Assembly (NCBI RefSeq): GCF_014654785.1
Contig: NZ_BNBD01000006.1
Location: 186,001-250,000 of the forward strand
Reading direction: 5' to 3'
DNA from: Streptomyces mashuensis
GTDB taxonomy: Bacteria > Actinomycetota > Actinomycetes > Streptomycetales > Streptomycetaceae
Length of the DNA: 64,000 nucleotides
The position numbers and the translations under genes are program-made. How positions within the stretch are numbered: position 1 is the stretch's first letter; each line of letters begins with the position of its first letter. Positions 8,392-16,158 of this stretch are shown here, piece after piece. Under the pieces are notes generated by a model that worked only from the letters and a program-made list of their open reading frames with translations, made no database searches and was not told the DNA's origin.

Positions 8392-10752
8392 GTGACCGCA
8401 CGACCGCCGGCCGGCCCCGCGCCGGCGCATGGCCCCGCGTCCGGAACGACCACAGGAACGACCCCCGGCTCCGTGCCCGCCCCCGCGGGCGTCCCCGCCA
8501 CCTTCCAGCCCGGCCCCACTCCTCTGCCGGCCTCCGCGGTGCGGAAGGCCGAGCCGCTGGACGAGGACACGCGCGGACGCCTCCTGCAGGGCGCGCACCA
8601 CGACCCGCATGCCGTCCTGGGGGCGCACCGCACCGAGGACGGAGTGCTGTTCCGCGCCCTGCGCCCCTACGCGCGCTCGGTGACGGTCACGGCGCGCGGC
8701 CTGCGGGCCGAGCTGCACGACGAGGGCGACGGCTTCTTCGCGGGCGTCCTGCCGCTGGTGGCGATCCCCCGCCGCTACCGGCTGCTGATCGCCTACCAGG
8801 ACGCGGTGGTGGACACCGACGACGCGTACCGCTTCCTGCCCGCCCTCGGCGAGCTGGACCTGCACCTGATCGGCGAGGGCCGGCACGAGGAGCTGTGGCG
8901 GGCGCTGGGCGCGCACCCGATGACGCACGACGGCGTGGCCGGCACCCGCTTCACGGTGTGGGCGCCCGACGCGCAGGGCGTCCGGGTGGCGGGCGACTTC
9001 AACTACTGGGACGGCACGGCGCACGCGATGCGCTCGCTGGGCGGCACGGGCGTGTGGGAGCTGTTCCTCCCGGGCGTGGGCGAGGGCGCGCTGTACAAGT
9101 TCGACATCACCCGGCCCGACGGCTCGCACACCCTGCGCGCGGACCCGATGGCGCGCCGCACGGAGGCGCCCCCGGCGACCGCGTCGATCGTGCACGCCTC
9201 GCACCACGCGTGGCGGGACGAGGAGTGGATGGCGGGACGGGGGCGGCGGCCGGTGCACGAGGCGCCGTTCTCGGTGTACGAGGTGCACCTGCCGTCGTGG
9301 CGGCCGGGGCTCACGTACCGGCAGCTGGCGGAGCAGCTGCCGGCGTACGTGAAGGACCTCGGTTTCACGCACGTGGAGCTGATGCCGGTGGCGGAGCACC
9401 CGTTCGGCGGCTCGTGGGGCTACCAGGTGACCGGCTTCTACGCGCCGACGGCGCGGCTGGGCACGCCGGACGACTTCAAGCACCTGGTGGACGCGTTGCA
9501 CCGGGCGGGCATCGGGGTGCTGATGGACTGGGTGCCGGCGCACTTCCCGCGCGACGACTGGGCGCTGGCGGAGTTCGACGGGCGGCCGCTGTACGAGCAC
9601 CACGACCCGCGGCGGGCGGCGCACCCGGACTGGGGAACGCTGGAGTTCGACTACGGCCGGCCGGAGGTGCGCAACTTCCTGGTGGCCAACGCGGTGTACT
9701 GGTGCGAGGAGTTCCACATCGACGGCCTGCGCGTGGACGCGGTGGCGTCGATGCTGTACCTGGACTATTCGCGCGGCCCGGGCGAGTGGGTGCCGAACGC
9801 GTACGGGGGCCGGGAGAACCTGGACGCGGTGGCGTTCCTGCAGGAGATGAACGCGACCGTCTACCGCCGGTGCCCGGGTGTGGTGACGGTGGCGGAGGAG
9901 TCGACGGCCTGGGACGGGGTGACGCGGGCGACGCACCTGGTGGGGGCGGGCGGCTTCGGCGGCCTGGGCTTCGGCCTGAAGTGGAACATGGGCTGGATGC
10001 ACGACTCGCTGGAGTACATGGTCAAGGAGCCGGTGCACCGCAAGTACCACCACGACCGGATGACCTTCTCGATGGTGTACGCGTACAGCGAGAACTACGT
10101 GCTGCCGATCTCGCACGACGAGGTGGTGCACGGCAAGCGGTCGCTGGTGTCGAAGATGCCGGGCGACTGGTGGCAGCGGCGCGCGGACCACCGCGCGTAC
10201 CTGGGCTTCATGTGGGCGCACCCGGGCAAGCAACTCCTCTTCATGGGCCAGGAGTTCGCGCAGGGCGCGGAGTGGTCGGAGCGGCACGGCCCGGACTGGT
10301 GGCTGCTCGACCCGTCGTACGCGGCCGAGGCCGACCACCGGGGCGTGCGCGACCTGGTCCGCGACCTGAACCACTGCTACCGCGCCACCCCGGCGCTGTG
10401 GGAGCGGGACACCTCGCCGGAGGGCTTCGCGTGGGTGGTGGGCGACGCGGCGGACGACAACGTCTTCGCGTTCCTCCGCTTCGCGGCGGACGGCTCGCCG
10501 CTGCTGTCGGTCAGCAACTTCTCCCCGGTGGTCCGGGAGGGCTACCGCCTGGGCGTGCCGCCGGCCCCGCCGGTGTGGGAGGAGTGCGTCAACTCGGACG
10601 CGGAGCGGTACGGCGGCAGCGGGGTCGGCAACCCGGGCCCGGTGAAGACGGAGGCCGTGCCGTGGCACGGCCGCCCGTCGAGCGTACTGCTGACGCTGCC
10701 GCCACTGGCGACGGTGTGGCTGCGGCCCACTGACAGCCCCGCCGGCGTTTGA
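8392..10752 (+). CDS. glgB: 1,4-alpha-glucan branching enzyme
   Basis: GH13_9 enzyme that introduces alpha-1,6 branches into the glucan made by GlgE. 786 residues. Start is GTG 8392 with GGAGGA at good spacing. The first 45 residues are a Pro/Ala-rich tail. Then come an N-terminal beta domain (HHDPHAVLGAHRTEDG), a CBM48 domain (VRVAGDFNYWDGTAHAMRSL, about residues 205-285), and the catalytic barrel. Nucleophile Asp449 lies in DGLRVDAVASMLYLDYS. The acid lies in the TVAEESTAW segment (residues 499-507), and ISHDEVVHGKRSL supplies the transition-state Asp. It closes the glgE-treS-mak-glgB group. Confidence 0.96.
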   Translation: MTARPPAGPAPAHGPASGTTTGTTPGSVPAPAGVPATFQPGPTPLPASAVRKAEPLDEDTRGRLLQGAHHDPHAVLGAHRTEDGVLFRALRPYARSVTVTARGLRAELHDEGDGFFAGVLPLVAIPRRYRLLIAYQDAVVDTDDAYRFLPALGELDLHLIGEGRHEELWRALGAHPMTHDGVAGTRFTVWAPDAQGVRVAGDFNYWDGTAHAMRSLGGTGVWELFLPGVGEGALYKFDITRPDGSHTLRADPMARRTEAPPATASIVHASHHAWRDEEWMAGRGRRPVHEAPFSVYEVHLPSWRPGLTYRQLAEQLPAYVKDLGFTHVELMPVAEHPFGGSWGYQVTGFYAPTARLGTPDDFKHLVDALHRAGIGVLMDWVPAHFPRDDWALAEFDGRPLYEHHDPRRAAHPDWGTLEFDYGRPEVRNFLVANAVYWCEEFHIDGLRVDAVASMLYLDYSRGPGEWVPNAYGGRENLDAVAFLQEMNATVYRRCPGVVTVAEESTAWDGVTRATHLVGAGGFGGLGFGLKWNMGWMHDSLEYMVKEPVHRKYHHDRMTFSMVYAYSENYVLPISHDEVVHGKRSLVSKMPGDWWQRRADHRAYLGFMWAHPGKQLLFMGQEFAQGAEWSERHGPDWWLLDPSYAAEADHRGVRDLVRDLNHCYRATPALWERDTSPEGFAWVVGDAADDNVFAFLRFAADGSPLLSVSNFSPVVREGYRLGVPPAPPVWEECVNSDAERYGGSGVGNPGPVKTEAVPWHGRPSSVLLTLPPLATVWLRPTDSPAGV

Positions 10753-10766
10753 GGCGCGGGGGTCCG

Positions 10767-10830
10767 GGGGCGGAGCCCCTGGGAAACGGGAAGGGGCGGG
10801 ACCGGGGCCCTTTCGCCCCTGCCCCGCCCC
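10767..10830. terminator. Bidirectional terminator between glgB and the MFS gene
   Basis: Two nested hairpins lie in the 93-base gap between convergent genes. The first is GGGGC-GGA-GCCCC at 10767-10779. The second has an outer stem of GGGGCGGG (10793-10800) with CCCGCCCC (10823-10830) and an inner GGGGC/GCCCC stem. There is no U-tract, as is usual in Streptomyces. Confidence 0.55.
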
Positions 10831-10845
10831 GCCGGACGGTGACCG

Positions 10846-12516
10846 TTAGGCCGCCGCCGTCTCCTTGCGGGACTCCGCGGACGCCTCCGCGGGGTCCGGG
10901 GCCGCGCCCCGGCCACGGCCCGGCAGCAGGAACGCCACCAGCACCGTGCCCACGCCGAGGACGACCGCGCCGACGACGCTGGTGTGCGCGACGGCGTCGG
11001 CGAACGCCTTGTGCACGGCCTCCAGGATGGTGTGGGCCTGCTGGGCGCCGAGTGCGGCCGCCTTCTCCGCGCCCACCTTCGGCGCGGCGCCGGCCGCGAC
11101 CTGCTTGCCGGCCTCCTTGGCGACGTACAGGCCGGCGCCGACGGAGTCCTGCGCGGCCGCGAGGGCCTTCTCCGGCAGCTTGGGGCCGCCGGCCGCGGCG
11201 GCCTTCGCGGCGGCGTCGCCGAGGTTGGAGGAGTACGTCTTGGCGAGCACCGTGCCGAGGACGGCGATGCCCAGTGAGCCGCCCATCTCGATGGACGTGC
11301 TGTTGACCGCGCCGCCGACGCCGAGCTGGTCCTCCGGGAAGGAGCCCATGATGGCGTTGGTGCAGGGCGACAGGGACAGGCCGATGGCCAGGCCCAGGAC
11401 GACCAGCGGCAGGACGAAGTCGCCGTACGTGGACGACGCGTCGACGCGGGCGAGCAGCGCGACGGCCACCGTGCCGACGGTCATGCCGACGGTGACCGTG
11501 ACCTTCATGCCGAGCCGGGGGGTGAGGAGCGCGGTCAGCGCGCCGCCCACGAACACCGCGCCGGCCAGCGGCAGCATGCGCACGCCGGTGTCCAGCGGCG
11601 AGTAGCCGAGGACGAACTGGAGGTGCTGCGTGAGGTAGTAGAAGGCGCCGAAGACGGCGAGGAAGAACAGGGCGACGGCCGTCGTCGAGCCGGCGAAGGC
11701 GCGCCGGGTGAAGCGGCGGACGTCGAGGACCGGCCGGGGGTGGCGCAGTTCCCACAGGACGAAGAGGACCAGGCCGACGCCGGCGATCACCGCGGCGGTG
11801 ACGGCCTTGGCGCCCCAGCCGAAGTGCGGCCCCTCGATGATCATGTAGATGAGGGAGCCGACCCAGACCACGGAGAGCAGGCCGCCGACGTAGTCGATCT
11901 TCTCGATGCCGGCCGCCTTGGACGGCGGGACGAGCAGCAGCGCACCGATGATGCCGATCGCGGCGATCGGCACGTTGATGAGGAACGTCGAGGCCCAGCC
12001 GTGGTCCTCCAGCAGCGCACCGGCCACCAGCGGGCCGACCGCGATGGCGAGGCCGGCCGTGGCCGTCCAGATCGTGATCGCCTTGGCGCGCTCGGCACGC
12101 GGGAACGTCGCGGCCAGCAGCGACAACGTCGCCGGCATGATCATGGCCGCGCCGACACCCATCGCGGCACGCGCCGCGATGACCGCGCCGCCGCTGTCGA
12201 CGAGCGAGCCCGCGACGGACGCAGCGCCGAAGACCAGCAGGCCGAGGACGAGGGCGCCGCGGCGGCTGTACTTGTCGCCGACCGCGCCGAGGATCAGCAT
12301 CAGCGCGGCGTACGGGACGGTGTAGCCGTCGATGACCCATTGCAGGTCCGAGCTGCCGAGGCCGAGGTCCTGGACCATGTCCGGGGCCGCGACCGTCAGG
12401 GACGTGTTGGCCATGACGATGATCAGCAGGCTGAGGCACAGCACCCCCAGTGCCGCCCAGCGCCTCTTGTAGGGACCGTCCATCTTGTCGACCGGGGTCG
12501 ACACCACGAGGCCCAT
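10846..12516 (-). CDS. DHA2-family (EmrB/QacA-type) MFS drug exporter
   Basis: Proton-driven efflux pump, 556 residues, the size of 14-TM DHA2 exporters. Start is ATG 12516 (MGLVVSTPVDKMDGPYKRRW) with AAAGGGG upstream. TM1 begins at WAALGVLCLSLLIIVMANTS. The family motif SDLQWVIDGYTVPYAALMLI and the loop DKYSRRGALVLG (motif A) follow. A long hydrophilic Ala/Lys-rich loop (about residues 430-500) precedes the last TM, and the C-tail is charged. It is divergent from a TetR gene with tandem operators between them, so substrate-induced derepression is likely. It may export the product of the adjacent mini-cluster or be a general resistance pump. Confidence 0.9.
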   Translation of the reverse strand: MGLVVSTPVDKMDGPYKRRWAALGVLCLSLLIIVMANTSLTVAAPDMVQDLGLGSSDLQWVIDGYTVPYAALMLILGAVGDKYSRRGALVLGLLVFGAASVAGSLVDSGGAVIAARAAMGVGAAMIMPATLSLLAATFPRAERAKAITIWTATAGLAIAVGPLVAGALLEDHGWASTFLINVPIAAIGIIGALLLVPPSKAAGIEKIDYVGGLLSVVWVGSLIYMIIEGPHFGWGAKAVTAAVIAGVGLVLFVLWELRHPRPVLDVRRFTRRAFAGSTTAVALFFLAVFGAFYYLTQHLQFVLGYSPLDTGVRMLPLAGAVFVGGALTALLTPRLGMKVTVTVGMTVGTVAVALLARVDASSTYGDFVLPLVVLGLAIGLSLSPCTNAIMGSFPEDQLGVGGAVNSTSIEMGGSLGIAVLGTVLAKTYSSNLGDAAAKAAAAGGPKLPEKALAAAQDSVGAGLYVAKEAGKQVAAGAAPKVGAEKAAALGAQQAHTILEAVHKAFADAVAHTSVVGAVVLGVGTVLVAFLLPGRGRGAAPDPAEASAESRKETAAA

Positions 12517-12547
12517 CGGGCCACCCCTTTCGCTGTTGCGCACGGAC

Positions 12548-12611
12548 TTGCACACCGCTGTGCAATTACACAGTGGTGTGCAAATTACCGCGCCGGTACG
12601 GGGGTGTGCAA
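12548..12611. promoter_or_regulatory. Tandem TetR operators between the exporter and tetR genes
   Basis: Site 1 is TTGCACACCGCTGTGCAA (12548-12565), a TTGCACA-N4-TGTGCAA palindrome. Site 2, directly adjacent, is TTACACAGTGGTGTGCAA (12566-12583), the same palindrome with one mismatch. A further half-site TGTGCAA lies at 12605-12611. The repeats are AT-richer than their surroundings and lie where both promoters must be. They are the expected targets of the TetR protein encoded at 12668. Confidence 0.75.
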
Positions 12612-12667
12612 AATGAGGGCGAGCGGTCGGCCGTCGGGGCCCGGACCCGATCGGGAAGAGAGCCGGT

Positions 12668-13264
12668 ATGGCGGGCAGAGCGGACGCCAATCGCCGCCGC
12701 ATCATGGATGTCGCCCTCGCCGAGCTGCTGCGGGACGCGGACGCGAGCATGGACCAGATCGCCCGCGCGGCCGGCGTCGTGCGCCGCACCGTCTACGGCC
12801 ACTTCCCCAGCCGCGACGCGCTGATCGGTGCGCTGGTCGACGACGCCGCGGACACGGTGGCGGCGGCCCAGGCGCGGGCGTTCGAGGCCGCGGCGGACCC
12901 GGCGGAGGCCCTGGCCCGGTCCATGCTGGCGGTGTGGGAGATCGCCGACGGCTACCGGCTGCTGGTCTCGATGGCCCAGCGCAGCGTCACCGTGGAGGGC
13001 ATCCTCCGCCGCCTGGAACCCGTCCGCCTGGAGTGCGCGGCGATGCTCCGCCGGGGCCTGGACGAGGGCGTCTTCACCTCGCCCCTGCCGGCCGAGGCCC
13101 TGGCCTACGTCCGCGAACAGCTGCTGTTCGGCCTGATGCAGGCGGTCAACGACGGCGTGCTGGCCCCCGAGGAGGCCGGCCGCAGCGCCGCCGTGACGGC
13201 ACTGACGGCGGCCGGCGTCCCGGCGCGCGAGGCGGCGCGGCTGGTGGCGGACATCCGCGACTAG
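12668..13264 (+). CDS. TetR-family repressor of the divergent exporter
   Basis: 198 residues. The helix-turn-helix covers about residues 25-50: MDQIARAAGVVRRTVYGHFP. A variable all-helical ligand-binding domain follows. Start ATG 12668 has GGAAGAGAG upstream. Divergent orientation, palindromic operators in the gap and the neighbouring efflux pump point to a local repressor released by the pump's substrate. The ligand is unknown. The stop codon touches the left arm of an inverted repeat element. Confidence 0.9.
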   Translation: MAGRADANRRRIMDVALAELLRDADASMDQIARAAGVVRRTVYGHFPSRDALIGALVDDAADTVAAAQARAFEAAADPAEALARSMLAVWEIADGYRLLVSMAQRSVTVEGILRRLEPVRLECAAMLRRGLDEGVFTSPLPAEALAYVREQLLFGLMQAVNDGVLAPEEAGRSAAVTALTAAGVPAREAARLVADIRD

Positions 13265-13417
13265 GCCGTGTCCGGCGGATCTTCGCGCCCCGTAGGGGCG
13301 CGGGGAACTGCGCGACAAGCCACGACGCGCCCGCAGACGGGGTGCCACGCGGCGGAGCCGCGGATCGACACCGCCCCGCGCCCCTACGGGGCGCTGCATG
13401 ATCCGCCGGATACGGCC
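13264..13417. repeat. Inverted-repeat element, copy 1 (Streptomyces-type intergenic palindrome)
   Basis: The 18-base arms GGCCGTGTCCGGCGGATC (13264-13281) and its near-perfect complement (13400-13417, one mismatch) enclose two further hairpins: GCGCCCC-GTA-GGGGCGC (13285-13301) and GCGCCCC-TAC-GGGGCGC (13378-13394). It sits between convergent genes and may serve as a terminator. A partial second copy is at 33117-33181. The GTAGGGGCGCGGGGAACTGC type of sequence is familiar from intergenic repeats of many Streptomyces genomes. Confidence 0.65.
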
Positions 13418-13438
13418 CAGGCCCTGCCGGAGGCCCGG

Positions 13439-14815
13439 CTATGCGGCCGCGGCCGCCGCGAGCATGATCTCCCTGACCCGGTCGAGGTACTTGGGCACGC
13501 CCGCGGCCGCCTCCGGCGTGTCCGGCATCCGCACCACCAGCTCCGCCCGGTCCGGGAACCAGTTGAGCCACAGCGACACCCCGCCGGCGTTGTCCGGCCC
13601 GCACAGCACGCTCGCGCCGGCCCGCAGGTAGTCGCCGGCGCCCGGCGCGGCCCGCCCGTCCACGTACGACGCCATGGGCGGGATCTCGGGGACCCCGCCG
13701 CCGTCGAGGAGCAGTTCGAAAGCGCGGTGCAGTGGCACGTCGTACCCGGCGCGGGCCCGCTGGAAGCCCTGCTGGGCCACGGGGACCGCGGCGGCGAGGG
13801 TGGGCCGGGCGGGCAGCCGGAACATCAGCGGCACGAGGTTGACGAGCCAGCCGTGCACGGGGAGCAGCCCGGGGCGGTCCCGGGTCGACACGGCGGTGAG
13901 GACGCGGTAGAGGTCGTCGCCGGTGAACTCCCGCTGGGCGAGGGCCAGCGCCGCGAAGGTGCCCGCGGCGAAGCCGCCGCCGTGCCGGGCGCAGTAGGCA
14001 CGGAACGCCCGCGCCTGACCGCCCGTCAGCACCGGGTACTCGAACTGCACGGCGGGCACCAGCGCGCCGGCGTTGCCCAGCTCGACGGGGAAGCCGGGGA
14101 ACCGGCGGCCCCCCTCGCCCGCGGCCAGGAACTCCGCCCAGGCGGCGAGCTCCGGCGCGTCCGCCGTCAGCGCCGCGGAGCGCGCGTGCTCGCGGCGGTT
14201 GTGGGCGAGGTGGCCGGGGGCCGGCGGCAGGCCGGCCGGGACGCCGGCGAGGGCCGCGTGGTAGCGGGTGCGGAGCTCGTCGAAGAGCAGCGCCAGGGAG
14301 TGGCCGTCGGTGTAGGCGTGGTCGATCGCGCAGTAGACCGTGGACGCCGTGTCCCGCTGGACCACCCCGGCGAGCAGCCCCGGCCGCCCGGTCACCGCCG
14401 TCTGCTCGTCGATCCGCCGGTGCAGGTGGGAGCGCAGGGCGTCGGTGCTCGTGAACGCGCCGACGTGGACCGGGCGTACGGTCACCGCCTCGGGCGGCAG
14501 GCCGAACCCGGCCAGGTCGCCGCTGCCCGACGGCTCGTACCAGGTGCGGTACGCCTCGTGCCGCCGCACCAGCCCCTGCCACGCCGTCGTCAGCGCCCCG
14601 AGGTCCGCCCGGCCCGGCAGGTCGAACGCCAGGCCCACCCAGGGCGACTGGCGGCAACCGGCGGCGCGGTGCGCGGCGGCCAGCAGCAGGTGCGCCCGCT
14701 GGAAGGACGACGCGGGCACGTCGTGCGGTACGGGCGCCCGGCCACCGGCGCTCGCCTCGAACTCGACGACCTCGCCCGGGCCGGGCTGCCAGCCGGACAT
14801 CTGGATCATGCGCAC
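13439..14815 (-). CDS. Stand-alone condensation-domain protein
   Basis: 458 residues, one whole NRPS condensation / PapA-type acyltransferase fold and nothing else. The active-site motif is YCAIDHAYTDGHS: the catalytic His166 and the DG (170-171) of HHxxxDG are kept, while the first His is Asp165. No clear DFGWG latch motif is seen; SLWLNWFP occupies that area. Start: GTG 14815 fits GGAGGGG (14824-14830) at 8 bases; the ATG at 14809 would be 14 away. Such enzymes join an acyl or peptidyl thioester to an amine or alcohol. The carrier could be the ACP at 15889. Divergent from the methyltransferase-ACP-ketosynthase genes. Substrate unknown. Confidence 0.85.
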   Translation of the reverse strand: MRMIQMSGWQPGPGEVVEFEASAGGRAPVPHDVPASSFQRAHLLLAAAHRAAGCRQSPWVGLAFDLPGRADLGALTTAWQGLVRRHEAYRTWYEPSGSGDLAGFGLPPEAVTVRPVHVGAFTSTDALRSHLHRRIDEQTAVTGRPGLLAGVVQRDTASTVYCAIDHAYTDGHSLALLFDELRTRYHAALAGVPAGLPPAPGHLAHNRREHARSAALTADAPELAAWAEFLAAGEGGRRFPGFPVELGNAGALVPAVQFEYPVLTGGQARAFRAYCARHGGGFAAGTFAALALAQREFTGDDLYRVLTAVSTRDRPGLLPVHGWLVNLVPLMFRLPARPTLAAAVPVAQQGFQRARAGYDVPLHRAFELLLDGGGVPEIPPMASYVDGRAAPGAGDYLRAGASVLCGPDNAGGVSLWLNWFPDRAELVVRMPDTPEAAAGVPKYLDRVREIMLAAAAAA

Positions 14816-14850
14816 GGCAGGGTCCCCTCCACTCGGTGAACAGGAAACGG

Positions 14851-14878
14851 ACGTTAGGCGGGCGCGATGAAACAACAA
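14851..14878 (-). promoter_or_regulatory. Putative promoter of the condensation-domain gene
   Basis: Minus strand: TTGTTG (14878-14873), a 16-base spacer, then TAACGT (14856-14851), about 35 bases before the GTG start. It matches the housekeeping sigma consensus reasonably. Confidence 0.45.
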
Positions 14879-14938
14879 TGAATTGCATGGTTTTCGCTGG
14901 TGGCGCGGGCAAGGAGCACCTCGCGGAAAACCCGCCCC

Positions 14939-14968
14939 TTGTTGCGCCGGAATTCGCGCTGCTAGCGT
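14939..14968 (+). promoter_or_regulatory. Putative promoter of the methyltransferase-ACP-KS genes
   Basis: TTGTTG (14939-14944), an 18-base spacer and TAGCGT (14963-14968), about 48 bases before the methyltransferase start, with the AAGGAAAGGG ribosome-binding site between. Confidence 0.45.
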
Positions 14969-15016
14969 CCCGCCCCGCACCTTCCGCACGTGCCGCAGCA
15001 AGGAAAGGGCCCCTTC

Positions 15017-15844
15017 ATGAACGCACGGCTGAACGCACGGCTGGACGGCGCGCAACCGTCCACGGATTACGCCGCGTTGCGCCGCAACCGGGAATACGCC
15101 GGGCTGAACCGCGTACTGCTCGACCTGGTCCCGGCCGGCTCCGGGCCGGCCGTCCTCGACGTGGGGTGCGGCGACGGGGCCGTCAGCGAGCAGCTGTTGC
15201 AGCGCGACCCCACCATGGCGCTGACCGGCGTCGACCCCGACCCGGAGCTGCTCGGCGCGGCCCGCGCCCGCCTGGGCGACCGGGCCCGGTTCGCCGAGGG
15301 CGACGCCTCCTCCGTGGCGCGGCTGTTCCCGGCCGGCAGCTTCGACACCGTCGTACTGGCCAACTGCATCCACCTCGTCCCGGACCTCGCCGGGGCCTTC
15401 GCCGCGATCGGGCAGGTCCTCACCGCCGGCGGGCGCCTGGTGTTCAACTCCGCGTTCTACGCGGGCGCCGAGACCCCCGCCGACCTGCCGCTCTACGCCG
15501 AGCTGGTCGGCACGGCCCGCCGTACCGCCACCGCCCGCGGCCTGTCCCTGGCCCGGTCGGCCGGCGGCCGGCCGGCGGGGCTGCGCCGGACCGCCGACGA
15601 CTACCGGGCCGCTCTGGAGGTGGCCGGCTACGCCGGCGCGGTCGCCGCCGAGCGGACGTTCACGCTCGGCCCGCGTTTCCTCGCGGCGTTGTGCTCGACG
15701 CCGATGTTCGCGTCCGCCGCATTGCCGGGAATCGGCCGGCACCAGGCCGCGGAACTGCTCACGGAAACGTTGACGCAGCTGTACGAGCGCACGCCGTTCA
15801 CCATCAGCCGGCGCTGCGTGTATTTCACCGCGACCCGGCCGTGA
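15017..15844 (+). CDS. Class I SAM-dependent methyltransferase
   Basis: 275 residues. Start ATG 15017 (MNARLNARLDGAQPSTDYAA) with AAGGAAAGGG 8-9 bases upstream. SAM-binding motif I is VLDVGCGDG at residues 46-54; GVDPDPELLGAARARL is the acidic strand-2 end, and VVLANCIHLVPDLAGAFAAI is motif IV. The C-terminal part (about 180-275) is a variable substrate-binding region. First gene of a co-directional set with ACP (44 bases later) and ketosynthase. It probably methylates the product or an intermediate; whether on C, N or O cannot be told. Confidence 0.88.
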   Translation: MNARLNARLDGAQPSTDYAALRRNREYAGLNRVLLDLVPAGSGPAVLDVGCGDGAVSEQLLQRDPTMALTGVDPDPELLGAARARLGDRARFAEGDASSVARLFPAGSFDTVVLANCIHLVPDLAGAFAAIGQVLTAGGRLVFNSAFYAGAETPADLPLYAELVGTARRTATARGLSLARSAGGRPAGLRRTADDYRAALEVAGYAGAVAAERTFTLGPRFLAALCSTPMFASAALPGIGRHQAAELLTETLTQLYERTPFTISRRCVYFTATRP

Positions 15845-15888
15845 AGCCGTATGCATTCCATCAGTTCCCGATGAAAGGAAATCATTCC

Positions 15889-16158
15889 ATGACCGACGTC
15901 CTGAACGTCGTGACCCGCGCCATCACCGGAATCCGCCCCGACCTCGGTGATTCCCGTACGGACATCACCCGTGAATCGGCGCTCTTCTACGCCGCCGAGC
16001 CCGGCCGGCCCGTCCTGGGGCTCGACTCCATGGAGGCCCTGGAGCTGATCGCCGTGCTGGAGCGCGAGTTCGGGGTCGAGCTGGCGGAGACCGGCATACG
16101 GATCGCCGACCTGCACACGGTCGGGGACGTGGTCGACGCCCTGTCGGGGACGCGCTGA
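15889..16158 (+). CDS. Acyl carrier protein
   Basis: 89 residues, discrete type II carrier. Start ATG 15889 with AAAGGA upstream. The 4'-phosphopantetheine site is Ser47 in LGLDSMEALELIAVLEREFG, with DSM in place of the usual DSL. An insert (SALFYAAEPGRPV) before the site makes the first loop longer than in fatty-acid ACPs. Its stop overlaps the ketosynthase start by one base (TGATG). It is the likely tether for the ketosynthase product and for the divergent condensation enzyme. Confidence 0.92.
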   Translation: MTDVLNVVTRAITGIRPDLGDSRTDITRESALFYAAEPGRPVLGLDSMEALELIAVLEREFGVELAETGIRIADLHTVGDVVDALSGTR

